The translations under genes were made by a program, and so were the position numbers. A stretch of 64,000 nt of DNA from Sphingobacterium sp. LZ7M1 (lineage in GTDB: Bacteria; Bacteroidota; Bacteroidia; Sphingobacteriales; Sphingobacteriaceae). This document shows positions 17,702 to 26,773 of this stretch, in pieces. The stretch covers positions 1 to 64,000 of the forward strand of contig NZ_CP101134.1 of assembly GCF_024296865.1 (NCBI RefSeq), read 5' to 3'. Every line of letters starts with the position of its first letter. Positions within the stretch are counted from its first letter, which is position 1. The notes beneath the pieces were generated by a model that ran no database searches, was not told the origin of the DNA, and worked only from the letters and a program-made list of their open reading frames with translations.

Positions 17702-18157
17702 ATGAAATACAAAGGATTTATAGTTAGCTTCTTGATGCTGTTCGCCATCGTATCAGTATCAAAGGCACAAGAGAACAAAGTAATTGTTGAAAAGGATTCT
17801 TTAATCGGACTTTTACAAGAATTCCGTTCATTCTATGCTTTAAATCCTACCGCCAGTAAGACGGTAAGTCTGGAGCCTAAAACCATTGACAAATCTCGTG
17901 CAACACGTGTGAAGGTCCGTGGTTTTAGGGTACAGATCTTTTCTGGTTCCAGCCGCAGGGATGCTGAAAATGTACAGCGTAGTTTCCAAAGCCAGAATTC
18001 AGATATCAATGCTTACCTAGATTATGTAGAACCAAACTACAGGGTCAAAGTAGGCGACTTTACTAGCCGTTCTGCAGCGACGGCCTATATGCGAGAGCTT
18101 CGCGGCCGATACAATAATGTATTTGTCTTTGTCGAGGACGTCTGGACATGGCAATAG
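17702..18157 (+). CDS. Secreted SPOR-domain protein
   Basis: A 151-residue exported protein with a signal peptide (MKYKGFIVSFLMLFAIVSVSKAQ). A spacer follows, and a C-terminal SPOR domain (about 75-148) is seen from VRGFRVQIFSGSSRRDAE and VEPNYRVKVGDFTSRSAA. SPOR domains bind peptidoglycan glycans with bare stem peptides, often at the division site. The gene lies between secA (7 bp) and the M20 peptidase (12 bp), all in one direction. Confidence 0.88.
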   Translation: MKYKGFIVSFLMLFAIVSVSKAQENKVIVEKDSLIGLLQEFRSFYALNPTASKTVSLEPKTIDKSRATRVKVRGFRVQIFSGSSRRDAENVQRSFQSQNSDINAYLDYVEPNYRVKVGDFTSRSAATAYMRELRGRYNNVFVFVEDVWTWQ

Positions 18158-18169
18158 TGGAGGATCAAC

Positions 18170-19360
18170 ATGCCAATATCAAAACAAAGAATTCAAGAAT
18201 TAGCCCAATCTTACTTTCAAGAAACGGTAAACAACAGAAGGTTCCTACATCAGAATCCTGAATTGTCCTTTGAAGAATACAACACCTCGGCATTTATCAA
18301 ACAAGTGCTGACAGACCTGGAGATTCCTTTTGAACCCATGGCCAATACAGGCGTTGTAGCCTTGATCAAAGGAGATTTACCTTCGGACAAAGTGCTTGCC
18401 CTACGAGCAGATATGGACGCACTTCCGATCACTGAGGTGGAAGGCAGATCGTATGGCTCCAAGAATGTCGGGGTGATGCATGCCTGTGGGCATGATGTGC
18501 ATACCTCTTCTTTGCTGGGGGTGGCTAAGATATTGAATGAATTGAAGCCTGAATTTGGCGGAACCCTGAAGCTTATCTTCCAACCTGGAGAAGAAAGGCT
18601 ACCGGGAGGTGCTTCCTTAATGATCAAGGAAGGGGTATTGCAAAATCCCGAACCTCAAGGGATCGTTGGACAGCATGTAATGCCTTTTATCGAAGCCGGC
18701 AAAGTTGGTTTCCGCTCCGGTAAATATATGGCATCCTGCGATGAGTTGTTTATGACGGTTCGTGGTAAAGGAGGGCATGGAGCTCAACCCCATCAGAATA
18801 TTGACCCCATCGCCATTACGGCGCAGATCATATCGGCCATGCAACAGATTGTGAGCCGTGTTGCAGATCCAAGGACCCCTTCGGTTTTATCTTGGGGGAA
18901 GATCATTGGAAATGGCGCTACAAACGTTATCCCTGAAGAGGTTTATCTGGAAGGTACTTTCAGGACCTTTGATGAAAAATGGAGAGCGGAAGCCCATGAG
19001 AAAATGCACAAGATGGCAGTTGGCATTGCAGAAGGTATGGGTGCTACCTGTGATTTTGAAATCAGAAAAGGATATCCATTCCTGATCAATGAACCTCAGA
19101 TTACGGAAGCTTCCCGTTCGTATGCCCAAGAGTATCTTGGCCATGAGAATGTTGTTGAGCTTGATCTATGGCCGGCAGCAGAGGATTTTGCCTATTATTC
19201 TCAAGAAACAAATGCATGTTTCTATAGGTTGGGCACAGGAAATCAAGCCAAAGGAATACAATCTGCAGTACATACTTCAACCTTTGACATCGACGAAACT
19301 GCACTTCAAACCAGTATTGGTCTGATGTCCTATATTGCAGTCCGTTATTTAGGCAATTAA
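18170..19360 (+). CDS. M20-family amidohydrolase
   Basis: A 396-residue metallo-amidohydrolase of the M20D type (N-acyl-amino acid or hippurate-like hydrolases). Metal-binding motifs HACGHDVHTSSLLG (about 101-114), QPGEERLPGGA (near 139-149) and the later HVMPFIEAG are visible, as are the dimerisation-domain residues GGHGAQPHQNIDPI near 205. The actual substrate cannot be read. An SD-like GGAGGA lies just before the ATG at 18170. It follows the SPOR gene by 12 bp and is followed 2 bp later by the next gene. Confidence 0.88.
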   Translation: MPISKQRIQELAQSYFQETVNNRRFLHQNPELSFEEYNTSAFIKQVLTDLEIPFEPMANTGVVALIKGDLPSDKVLALRADMDALPITEVEGRSYGSKNVGVMHACGHDVHTSSLLGVAKILNELKPEFGGTLKLIFQPGEERLPGGASLMIKEGVLQNPEPQGIVGQHVMPFIEAGKVGFRSGKYMASCDELFMTVRGKGGHGAQPHQNIDPIAITAQIISAMQQIVSRVADPRTPSVLSWGKIIGNGATNVIPEEVYLEGTFRTFDEKWRAEAHEKMHKMAVGIAEGMGATCDFEIRKGYPFLINEPQITEASRSYAQEYLGHENVVELDLWPAAEDFAYYSQETNACFYRLGTGNQAKGIQSAVHTSTFDIDETALQTSIGLMSYIAVRYLGN

Positions 19361-19362
19361 TT

Positions 19363-19935
19363 ATGTCTTCTCATCATATTGTTCGAGAGAATCAAGAGCC
19401 AGCTTTGTTCATCGCAAATCCTGACTGTTTGGTTGATGAATATTTAAACCAACTTCTGGAGTGGAGTCCAACCATTATTACGTTGGCCGAACATTACGAA
19501 TCCCTAAAGGCTCGAGAAATAAAGATCGATGTGGTCCTAGATAACCAAGGTCTGGAGGCTCATGTCCTTGAAGAGCATATTTCCCTTATCCCCTATTCTG
19601 ACTGCTATATCGTTCCCTTATTTTCCTTTTTAAAAGAGAAAAACAATTTTGCCGTTAATATTTTGACAGATATCGTCGAGATAGCGCATTACATGCCTTA
19701 TTTAGGCGATTTCAACATCAATTTGATCAACAACAAAGGGAAAGCACTTTTTGTAAAGAAATACGAGAAATGGCTTCCTAAAGGCTTTAATTTGTTTATT
19801 GAAAATAATGAAGGAAAATTGGGCGAAACACAGAACTTAAAATCATTGGGGGATCATGTTTATGCTGTCATAAATGATGGTTTTGTTTCCATTCCGCAGC
19901 AAGAATCCTATTTTATAATATCTGAAGAGCTATGA
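19363..19935 (+). CDS. Protein of unknown function, possibly thiamine-pyrophosphokinase-like
   Basis: A 190-residue cytoplasmic protein that I do not recognise with certainty. Its beginning (FIANPDCLVDEYLNQLLEWS, then KIDVVLDN near 46-53) recalls the first half of thiamine pyrophosphokinase. However, the catalytic acidic motif is not visible, so if related it is probably not an active kinase. It starts 2 bp after the M20 gene and overlaps the GNAT gene by 4 bp, which suggests co-translation in one operon. Confidence 0.6.
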   Translation: MSSHHIVRENQEPALFIANPDCLVDEYLNQLLEWSPTIITLAEHYESLKAREIKIDVVLDNQGLEAHVLEEHISLIPYSDCYIVPLFSFLKEKNNFAVNILTDIVEIAHYMPYLGDFNINLINNKGKALFVKKYEKWLPKGFNLFIENNEGKLGETQNLKSLGDHVYAVINDGFVSIPQQESYFIISEEL

Positions 19936-20417
19936 CAGAGATCATCCCAGCTAAGCAGGAAGATGCTGTGTTAATCCATGAATTAGCACATGCCATCTGG
20001 TATCCGACCTATCAAAGCATCCTTTCCAAGGAACAGATTGCCTTTATGTTGGATAAGATGTATTCGGTGGAGGCATTGAGCACTGCTATCCAAGACAATA
20101 AAGCTTTTCATCTCCTATATGAGGATAGAAAACCGGTAGGTTTTATTGGGGTTGACCCTAAAGAAGACCTCTTAAGGATCGAGAAGATCTATCTGTTACC
20201 TAGTACGCAGGGCAAAGGCTACGGAAAGCTGCTGATCGATTTTGCAGCGCAGGAGGCAAAGAAACTAGGGCTTCCGACCTTGGAACTAAATGTTAACCGA
20301 TCGAACAATGCCTATCAATTTTATCTGAAACAAGGATTTGAGGTAATTCAGGAAATTGATATCCCCTATTATGGATTTGTTCTTGATGATTACATTATGC
20401 GCAAGAAATTGGATTAA
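19932..20417 (+). CDS. GNAT-family N-acetyltransferase
   Basis: A 161-residue acetyl-CoA-dependent acetyltransferase. The acetyl-CoA-binding motif A appears as IEKIYLLPSTQGKGYGKLLIDFA (with QGKGYGK near 95-101). Motif B follows (LELNVNRSNNAYQFYLKQGF), typical of GNAT enzymes acting on small molecules or protein N-termini. The substrate is unknown. It overlaps the stop of the preceding gene (ATGA junction) and ends before a strong terminator. Confidence 0.88.
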   Translation: MTEIIPAKQEDAVLIHELAHAIWYPTYQSILSKEQIAFMLDKMYSVEALSTAIQDNKAFHLLYEDRKPVGFIGVDPKEDLLRIEKIYLLPSTQGKGYGKLLIDFAAQEAKKLGLPTLELNVNRSNNAYQFYLKQGFEVIQEIDIPYYGFVLDDYIMRKKLD

Positions 20418-20438
20418 CAACATTTAATCCCATCTAAG

Positions 20439-20484
20439 ATATAACAGGAAAAGACGGTCAATTGACCGTCTTTTCCTGTTATAT
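20439..20484. terminator. 46-bp perfect palindrome between convergent genes
   Basis: The sequence from 20439 to 20484 is an uninterrupted perfect palindrome (23-bp arms, no loop). It lies between the GNAT gene (plus) and the M28 peptidase (minus), with AT-rich flanks, and probably terminates both. Confidence 0.85.
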
Positions 20485-20495
20485 GGGATAAGCCC

Positions 20496-21803
20496 TTAAT
20501 CTCTTAGTTTTTCAACCCTACTCGGTGTTTGGGTTCCATTGATAATTCCTATAGCCCCAGTTGCGATGGCCTCAATACTTGATTTAATATTGTTGATGTC
20601 CAATGTACTTACCTCGTCTTTTACCGTATGGTAGTATTGGTCCTTATCGATCTGTGATGTAGAAAAGGTATGTGCCGGTACGCCTAATGCGGCCAATACG
20701 GCATTATCGCTGCGGTAGAATAGGTTTTGGGTGGTATATGGGTCTGGATGGAAGGTAAATGCAGAGCCCTTCAGGTTTTCCTGCATCAGTTTGCCAAGGT
20801 CAGACGCGCTGTATCCTGTAATATAGAGACTATTTGGGCCGAATTTGGAATCCTTACCGATCATTTCGATATTGATCATGGCCACGACCTTCTCCGGATC
20901 TATATTGTTGGAGAAATATTTGGAACCAAACATGCCAATTTCCTCTGCAGTGAAAGCGACAAAGATGATGGTTCTTTCATTGTTGTTTAACTTCTTGTAA
21001 TACCTCGCCAATTCGATCATCGCGGTTGTACCAGAGGCATCATCATCAGCGCCATTTGCAATGGAATCACCTTCCACAGCAGGCAAGATACCGATATGGT
21101 CATAATGGCAAGAAATCACCACATATTCCTCAGGTTTAGATTTACCAGGAAGGACAGCCGCCACATTGAACATATTGAACTCTTCTGTTTTGCGGGTCTG
21201 TTTGATTTCATGGTTTCCAGGTAATTCATCGGCCACGATAAAAACCTTGGGGCTTCCGGCAGCTTTTTCCTGGCCTTTGATTACAATGCTCTCGCGATTG
21301 TAGATTCTTTTGAAACGGGCCAAAAATGGAGCATGTTTCTTGTCTACCAAAACGACAACCTTATTTGGGTTCTGCTGAACGATTTCCCTGAATTTTTGGG
21401 AAAAATCATCATCAGCAGAAATCTTAATGGTTTCAATGGAAGGGGTGTTTTTTGTTAAAGGTTCGTCTAAATTACCTACGATCAAGAACTCATCATCATT
21501 TAATTTTTTATCAGCTAAGGTGACACTTTGTTCAGTCACCCTGCCCCGATTAACCAGAAAGGATTGGCGGAAGTTATCACCTACATATGGTTTAAGGCCA
21601 ATTTCTTTGAATTCAGCAGCGATAAAATCAGCTGCTTTGCCAATATCGTCTAGATTTAGGGCCGATCGGCCTCTCATATCATCAGAAGCAAGGGTATTCA
21701 AGATTCTGGAAATATTTTCCGTGCTTGTAATCTGCTTTTGCTGAGCGGAGCTCATTTGGAATAAAAAGCCAGAAAATACGAGTGCTAAGAATAGTTTTTT
21801 CAT
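20496..21803 (-). CDS. Secreted M28-family metallopeptidase
   Basis: A 435-residue exported zinc aminopeptidase-like enzyme. It has a signal peptide (MKKLFLALVFSGFLFQMSSA). The zinc motifs are clear: HYDHIGILP (about 233-241) and NGADDDASGTTAMIEL (about 249-264), then FTAEEIGMFGSKYF (near 285). A later DNAVLAALGVPAHTF region closes the active site. A PA-like insert may occur around 100-200. The substrate is not determinable. It is a single-gene unit sharing a terminator with the GNAT gene. Confidence 0.9.
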   Translation of the reverse strand: MKKLFLALVFSGFLFQMSSAQQKQITSTENISRILNTLASDDMRGRSALNLDDIGKAADFIAAEFKEIGLKPYVGDNFRQSFLVNRGRVTEQSVTLADKKLNDDEFLIVGNLDEPLTKNTPSIETIKISADDDFSQKFREIVQQNPNKVVVLVDKKHAPFLARFKRIYNRESIVIKGQEKAAGSPKVFIVADELPGNHEIKQTRKTEEFNMFNVAAVLPGKSKPEEYVVISCHYDHIGILPAVEGDSIANGADDDASGTTAMIELARYYKKLNNNERTIIFVAFTAEEIGMFGSKYFSNNIDPEKVVAMINIEMIGKDSKFGPNSLYITGYSASDLGKLMQENLKGSAFTFHPDPYTTQNLFYRSDNAVLAALGVPAHTFSTSQIDKDQYYHTVKDEVSTLDINNIKSSIEAIATGAIGIINGTQTPSRVEKLRD

Positions 21804-21895
21804 GAATAAAATGTTTGTGATGAAATTAACAAAAATTCTATATTATTGGCAGGACCTTTGAGTCTAAATTTTATATATTTGATAAAAAGCTTACT

Positions 21896-22210
21896 ATGAA
21901 AGAAATTAGCGTTCAAGAATTAAAGGACATGATGGATCACAATGTTGAGTTTCAGTTGATCGACGTTCGTGAGCCTTTTGAATATGAGGTATCGAACCTG
22001 AATGGAGTGAACATTCCATTGTCAGGCGTTGTGATTGAGTCTGAAAAGATTTCAAAAGATATTCCAGTGGTGATCCACTGCCGTTCAGGGAAGCGTAGTG
22101 CTCAGGCTGTTATGCTTTTAGAACAAGAAGGATACACGAATTTATCCAACCTACAAGGCGGAATTTTAGCTTGGAAAGAAGCTTTTGATCCGGAGATGGA
22201 TGTTTATTAA
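21896..22210 (+). CDS. Rhodanese-like sulfurtransferase
   Basis: A 104-residue single-domain rhodanese. The catalytic loop CRSGKRS (Cys66 region, in IPVVIHCRSGKRSAQAV) and the DVREPFEYEVSNLNGVNIPL motif are visible. Such proteins carry persulfide sulfur, and the partner is unknown. A TATATTTG element (21874-21881) lies upstream of the ATG. It is monocistronic, with a strong terminator after it. Confidence 0.92.
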   Translation: MKEISVQELKDMMDHNVEFQLIDVREPFEYEVSNLNGVNIPLSGVVIESEKISKDIPVVIHCRSGKRSAQAVMLLEQEGYTNLSNLQGGILAWKEAFDPEMDVY

Positions 22211-22224
22211 GAAACAGTAAATCA

Positions 22225-22262
22225 ATAAAAAGCTCAAGGATTCCTTGAGCTTTTTATTTTTA
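22225..22262 (+). terminator. Terminator of the rhodanese gene
   Basis: A stem of at least 14 bp (22227-22240 with 22242-22255) around a single-base loop, followed by a T-rich run. Confidence 0.9.
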
Positions 22263-22409
22263 GGGCAATTTATTGCTTAAATAATAATTTTACTCCCCTA
22301 TCTTTAGAATATATTTAAAAATAATGTTTTTATTTTCTTGCCTATTATTAAAATATTAAAAGAGCTAACTTTATAGTATTATTCCAAGAATAAACAAAAA
22401 CATATTTTT

Positions 22410-23834
22410 ATGTCAAATCAATCAAACACAACTTTCAGCTTCTTTCAAGGAGTGGGTCGGAATTTTGATAAAGCGGCCAAGTTCACCAAGTTTTCTCCTG
22501 GCATCCTCGAACAGATCAAAGCATGTAATTCCATATTACGAGTAAGATTTCCGGTTAAAATCGGAGATAACATTGAGGTTATAGAAGCTTACCGTGTACA
22601 ACATTCACATCATAAGCTGCCATGTAAAGGGGGTATCCGTTTCAGTATGGAGGTGGATCAAGACGAAGTGATGGCCCTTGCATCATTAATGACCTATAAA
22701 TGTGCCATCGTAAACGTTCCGTTTGGTGGTGCTAAAGGCGGTGTGAAAATCGATGCAAAGAAGTATTCAGAGTATGAATTAGAAAAAATTACCCGTCGAT
22801 ATACGACGGAATTGGTGAAAAAGAACTTTATTGGACCAGGAACGGATGTTCCGGCGCCGGATTATGGTACCGGAGCGCGCGAGATGAGCTGGATCGTAGA
22901 TACCTATACCACATTAAACCCGAATGAAATCAATGCTCAGGCCTGTGTAACGGGGAAACCGGTTTCTCAAGGCGGTGTAAGAGGCCGTACTGAAGCGACA
23001 GGTTTAGGCGTGTTTTTCGGGGTTAAGGAAGCGTGTAAGATTGAAGAAGATATGAGCAAGTTGGGATTGACAACTGGTGTTGAAGGTAAGAAAGTAATCG
23101 TTCAAGGTTTAGGAAATGTGGGTTACCATGCTGCTAAATATTTTCAGGAAGGTGGTTCTATCCTTGTTGGCTTGATCGAATATGAGGGTGCCATCTATAA
23201 TGAAAATGGACTGGACCTGGAAGAGGTTGTTGCCCATAGAAAGGCTACAGGCTCCATCCTAAATTTCCCTGGTGCTATCAATATTGAAGAATCTATAAAA
23301 GGTTTAGAGCAGCCATGTGATATCTTGATCCCTGCAGCATTAGAGTCTGTAATCAATGGGGACAATGCAGAAAGGATTCAAGCACAGATCATAGGCGAAG
23401 CGGCAAATGGTCCATTGACACCAGAAGCAGATGAGGTGTTCAACAGGAAAGGTAAATTGGTGATCCCAGATATCTATTTAAATGCTGGAGGGGTTACCGT
23501 ATCCTATTTTGAATGGTTGAAAAACCTAAGCCACGTACGCTATGGTCGTCTTGAAAAGAGATTCAGCGAAAACATGTATGCTGAAATCTTGAATATCATA
23601 GAGTCTATGACCAATCAAAAGGTTTCTAAATTGGAGCGCAAGATTATTTTAAGAGGACCTGATGAGGTTGATTTAGTGTATTCAGGACTTGAGGACACCA
23701 TGATCGGTTCTTATCATGAAATCCACCAGATCTGGAAAAGCATGGACGGTGTTGAGGATCTAAGGACAGCGGCATTTATCTGTGCGATCAACAAAGTTGG
23801 AGAATCCTATAAGGAATTGGGAATATTCCCATAA
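22410..23834 (+). CDS. gdhA: Glu/Leu/Phe/Val-family dehydrogenase (glutamate dehydrogenase)
   Basis: This enzyme reversibly deaminates glutamate (or a related amino acid) with NAD(P). The 474-residue protein has the substrate-binding KGGIRFS near 74-80 and the catalytic-lysine region KCAIVNVPFGGAKGGV near 95-110. The nucleotide-binding motif is VIVQGLGNVGYHAAK near 230-244. It lies in a single-gene unit after a 200-bp A/T-rich leader. The symbol is tentative; the family is certain. Confidence 0.93.
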   Translation: MSNQSNTTFSFFQGVGRNFDKAAKFTKFSPGILEQIKACNSILRVRFPVKIGDNIEVIEAYRVQHSHHKLPCKGGIRFSMEVDQDEVMALASLMTYKCAIVNVPFGGAKGGVKIDAKKYSEYELEKITRRYTTELVKKNFIGPGTDVPAPDYGTGAREMSWIVDTYTTLNPNEINAQACVTGKPVSQGGVRGRTEATGLGVFFGVKEACKIEEDMSKLGLTTGVEGKKVIVQGLGNVGYHAAKYFQEGGSILVGLIEYEGAIYNENGLDLEEVVAHRKATGSILNFPGAINIEESIKGLEQPCDILIPAALESVINGDNAERIQAQIIGEAANGPLTPEADEVFNRKGKLVIPDIYLNAGGVTVSYFEWLKNLSHVRYGRLEKRFSENMYAEILNIIESMTNQKVSKLERKIILRGPDEVDLVYSGLEDTMIGSYHEIHQIWKSMDGVEDLRTAAFICAINKVGESYKELGIFP

Positions 23835-23855
23835 ACGAGGACGGGATTTTATCCT

Positions 23856-23864
23856 TAACTTTGC
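23856..23864 (+). promoter_or_regulatory. -7 element TAACTTTGC before the small membrane protein pair
   Basis: A full TAnnTTTGC match, ending 3 nt before the ATG at 23868, so the message would be leaderless or nearly so. No clear -33 element is visible. Confidence 0.5.
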
Positions 23865-23867
23865 TTC

Positions 23868-24173
23868 ATGAATAAATTATTCCACCAGACTAAACAGGCA
23901 TTCCTATTTAGTCTGGCTTTTTATTTCCTTTCTATCTTATTATTTATCCTGAAGGTGGGCTATGCTCCTATCCTATTGAGCATCTCGATGGTACTTTCTT
24001 TAATATGGGTGGTATTGGTGCTGTTGGAGATCATGCGTTCGACCAGAATCAGCAATGGAGAGCGGTTGATTTTGGCTTTATTCGTCATCTTGGGGAATAT
24101 TATGGCAGGAATAGTGTATTTTTATTTCATTCGGGAACGAGTAACGGGTTTTAAAGTAATAAAGAAGAAATGA
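23868..24173 (+). CDS. Small membrane protein of unknown function
   Basis: A 101-residue protein with about three hydrophobic helices (about 12-28, 33-52 and 65-88) and a basic C-terminal tail. I do not recognise a family. It starts right after its own -7 element. Its stop overlaps the next gene by 4 bp (ATGA junction), so the two are almost certainly co-translated and may form one small membrane unit. Confidence 0.72.
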   Translation: MNKLFHQTKQAFLFSLAFYFLSILLFILKVGYAPILLSISMVLSLIWVVLVLLEIMRSTRISNGERLILALFVILGNIMAGIVYFYFIRERVTGFKVIKKK

Positions 24174-24421
24174 CGAAGAAGTTTATATTGAATTTACTGC
24201 TCAATTTAGGGATCGTGTTTTTGGTTTTGAGCGCATGGGCAGGTTATAATAGCGGACAGGTACTGTACTTGGGGATTTCCATCGCCTTATTGGTGTTGTT
24301 GATCTATCTGAAGGTGGTTCTGTTAAAACAGGTGAGCCGAGATGTGAAGACCAAGCAAGAGGAAAAGGCGAAGCTGGCGCAGCAAGAAATGAAACAACAA
24401 AAGAAAAGGGCTAAAAAATAG
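24170..24421 (+). CDS. Small membrane protein of unknown function
   Basis: An 83-residue protein with two hydrophobic helices (about 7-22 and 30-50), then a long Lys/Gln/Glu-rich charged tail of about 30 residues that looks helical or coiled-coil. I do not recognise a family. It overlaps the previous membrane gene by 4 bp. Its stop codon lies inside the terminator hairpin. Confidence 0.72.
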   Translation: MTKKFILNLLLNLGIVFLVLSAWAGYNSGQVLYLGISIALLVLLIYLKVVLLKQVSRDVKTKQEEKAKLAQQEMKQQKKRAKK

Positions 24422-24435
24422 CCCTTTTTCATTTT
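24404..24435. terminator. Terminator overlapping a stop codon, facing gcvT
   Basis: 9-bp arms (24404-24412 and 24420-24428) with a 7-nt loop and a T-rich tail. The TAG stop of the 83-residue gene ends at the arm. It lies between convergent genes, since the gcvT stop is at 24449. Confidence 0.8.
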
Positions 24436-24448
24436 ATTTTTATCCGCC

Positions 24449-25528
24449 TTATTTTACAAAAGGAGGTTTTCTTACGATCGCTTTGATAGGTTGGTTACGG
24501 ATAGAGATAAAGATCTCTGTACCTTCTTTAGCAAATGCAGGCTCTACATAACCTAAACCGATTGATTTTTTCAAGGATGGAGATTGCGTTCCGGAAGTAA
24601 CACGTCCGATCTTGTTTCCATCAGCATCTACGATTTCATAATCATGACGAGGAATACCTCTATCAATCATTTCGAATCCTACCAGTTTTTGAGAAACACC
24701 TTTTTCTTTTTCAGCTTTTAGGTTTTCAGCGTTTACAAAGTCCTTCGTGAATTTAGTAACCCACCCTAAGCCAGCTGCTAATGGTGATGTATTATCGTCG
24801 ATATCATTTCCGTAAAGACAGAAACCCATTTCTAGGCGTAGGGTATCCCTAGCGCCAAGACCGATTGGCTTAATGCCATATTCTTGACCAGCTTCCATGA
24901 TTGCATTCCAAACTTGCTCTGCATGTTCGTTGGCAACATAGATTTCGAAACCACCAGCACCAGTATAACCTGTAGCAGAAACCAATACGTTTTCAACACC
25001 AGCAAATACTCCTTTTTGGAAAGAATAGTATTCCATTGGAGCCAAGTCGATATCCGTTAATTTTTGTAGTGCATCGGCAGCTTTAGGGCCTTGTACAGCG
25101 AAAAGAGAAGTTTCGTCAGAAATGTTTTTCATTTCTACACCTTCAGTATTGAATTTGCTGATCCAATCCCAGTCTTTATCAATGTTTGATGCATTTACAA
25201 CCAAGAGATAGGTTTTGTCATCAATTTTATAAGTTAAGAAGTCATCTACAATACCGCCATTTTCGTTTGGAAGATAGCCGTACTGAACTTTACCGTCATA
25301 TAATTTTGAGGCATCGTTAGAAGAAACTTTCTGGATAAGGTCTAATGCTTTTTCGCCCTTTAAGATAAACTCCCCCATGTGGCTAACATCGAACATCCCT
25401 ACAGCGGTACGCACTGTTTCGTGTTCGTCGTTGATACCAGTATATTGAACTGGCATATTGAATCCGGCGAAAGGAACCATTTTCGCACCTAAAGCGACAT
25501 GAACGTCAGTTAACGCAGTTTTTTTCAT
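24449..25528 (-). CDS. gcvT: Aminomethyltransferase GcvT (glycine cleavage T protein)
   Basis: GcvT moves the methylene group from the lipoyl-carrier H protein to tetrahydrofolate during glycine cleavage. The 359-residue protein has the usual length and starts [20 protein letters not shown]. It has the tetrahydrofolate-binding [10 protein letters not shown] region near 43-52 and [15 protein letters not shown] near 184-198. Its partner gcvP is at 37.3 kb, so the glycine cleavage genes are not clustered. A heptad repeat array lies just upstream of its start. Confidence 0.96.
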   Translation of the reverse strand: MKKTALTDVHVALGAKMVPFAGFNMPVQYTGINDEHETVRTAVGMFDVSHMGEFILKGEKALDLIQKVSSNDASKLYDGKVQYGYLPNENGGIVDDFLTYKIDDKTYLLVVNASNIDKDWDWISKFNTEGVEMKNISDETSLFAVQGPKAADALQKLTDIDLAPMEYYSFQKGVFAGVENVLVSATGYTGAGGFEIYVANEHAEQVWNAIMEAGQEYGIKPIGLGARDTLRLEMGFCLYGNDIDDNTSPLAAGLGWVTKFTKDFVNAENLKAEKEKGVSQKLVGFEMIDRGIPRHDYEIVDADGNKIGRVTSGTQSPSLKKSIGLGYVEPAFAKEGTEIFISIRNQPIKAIVRKPPFVK

Positions 25529-25582
25529 GTTAAATCAATGAGTTTTTTGTTGTTACAAAAATAGGAAAATTAATTAGGATTT

Positions 25583-25705
25583 AGTATTGAGATATGAGAT
25601 GTGAGATTTGAGAAATTTAATTTCGAAATTTTTCTGGTTTGAAATATTTATTAGAGATTTTTATATCTCAATACTCCAATCTCAATACTCATATCTTATA
25701 TTCAA
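25583..25705. repeat. Heptad repeat array flanking gcvT and the pseudouridine synthase gene
   Basis: Two opposing arrays of degenerate 7-bp units. The left arm (25583-25616) has units such as AGATATG, AGATGTG and AGATTTG. The right arm (25664-25705) has units such as TATCTCA, ATACTCC, AATCTCA and ATACTCA, which read as the left-arm type on the other strand. The right arm runs into the end of the pseudouridine synthase gene, whose stop codon (25682-25684) lies inside it. The overall layout is an imperfect inverted repeat. No T-tail follows. Confidence 0.65.
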
Positions 25706-26371
25706 TATCCCCAACGCTCTTTCAAACTCAGGTTGGATTTGGGCTTGGATAAGGATGTTTTCTTGGGTTTTGGGGTGGCTGAATGCGAGTGATTTGGCGT
25801 GCAGGAGCATAGTGTCGTGCTGGAAGGTATCTTTCCAGAGTTTGTTCTGTTTGTTGCAGCCATGTGGTCTGTCGCCGATAATGGGATGGAAAATATGGGC
25901 GAAATGTCGGCGCAATTGGTGCATCCTGCCCGTTTCGGGTTTTGCAAGGACCAAGGAATACCTAGAAGTTGGAAATTTTCCGAAGGGAAGGTCAATTTCG
26001 GTGGTCGCCAGGGTTTGGTAGTGGGTCAATGCCTCTTGGATTGTGCCGTTTTCTTTTTTTAAGGGATAATCAATGGTCCCTTCGGGATCGGTATGGCCAC
26101 GAAGGACTGCCAAATATTCTTTTTTGATTAAGTTTTGGGAAAATGCGGTTTGTATGGCGCTATCCATTTCCTTGTTCAGGGAGAATAAAAGCACACCCGC
26201 GGTCTTTCGGTCCAAACGATGGGCAGGATAGACCTTCTTCCCTATTTGATCCCTTAAGATTTGTAGGGCAAACTCGGAAGTATCTGCAGCAATGGAGGAT
26301 TTATGGACCAATAATCCATGGGGTTTGTTGATGGCAACAAAATCCTCATCTTCAAATAAGATCTCAAGCAT
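25682..26371 (-). CDS. RluA-family RNA pseudouridine synthase
   Basis: A 229-residue enzyme that isomerises uridine to pseudouridine in RNA. The catalytic motif HRLDRKTAGV (near 51-60, with the nucleophilic Asp) is visible. Later GRMHQLRRHFAHIFHPIIGD fits the RluA/TruC family. There is no S4 domain, so it resembles the short TruC-like group that modifies tRNA position 65 or ribosomal RNA. It is the last gene of a minus-strand operon. Its final codons come from the adjacent heptad repeat, so the C-terminus may be repeat-derived. Confidence 0.9.
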   Translation of the reverse strand: MLEILFEDEDFVAINKPHGLLVHKSSIAADTSEFALQILRDQIGKKVYPAHRLDRKTAGVLLFSLNKEMDSAIQTAFSQNLIKKEYLAVLRGHTDPEGTIDYPLKKENGTIQEALTHYQTLATTEIDLPFGKFPTSRYSLVLAKPETGRMHQLRRHFAHIFHPIIGDRPHGCNKQNKLWKDTFQHDTMLLHAKSLAFSHPKTQENILIQAQIQPEFERALGILNIRYEY

Positions 26372-26373
26372 GC

Positions 26374-26739
26374 CTATCGCTTTAAAGCGTCGATTAACAT
26401 TCCGGCTTTTTCATCGATCTTGGAACTGATCCATACCTGTCCGAAAGCTCCTCCTCCTATGGTAATCTTTTCGCTGTTCCAATTGATCTTGGCAAGTGAA
26501 AAAAGGTAATAGTTTTCGGTGTAGGTGTAATTGTTCACAAATTCATTGACCACTTGATCTCCTACGAGCATCATGCCTAGATCTACAGCGTCCTTATGCT
26601 TGTAATCCAATTGTTTTTTTAGGATTTCTTTGGCCTTGGGTGATAGTTTTTCATTGATTTTCTCCTTGGAAGGATTGGTGAAAACCGCGACCAACATAAT
26701 GACAACCCCCAATAAGGCAAAGATTCTTGTTTTACTCAT
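26374..26739 (-). CDS. DUF4359-like membrane-anchored protein
   Basis: A 121-residue protein with one N-terminal hydrophobic segment (about 6-22) and a soluble domain of about 95 residues. It includes YYLFSLAKINWNSEKITIGGGAFGQVWIS, which fits the DUF4359 family as I remember it. The function is unknown. Its stop lies 2 bp upstream of the pseudouridine synthase gene, so co-transcription is likely. Confidence 0.75.
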   Translation of the reverse strand: MSKTRIFALLGVVIMLVAVFTNPSKEKINEKLSPKAKEILKKQLDYKHKDAVDLGMMLVGDQVVNEFVNNYTYTENYYLFSLAKINWNSEKITIGGGAFGQVWISSKIDEKAGMLIDALKR

Positions 26740-26773
26740 AGGTACAAAAATAGATTATTTTGAAGAGATTGGA

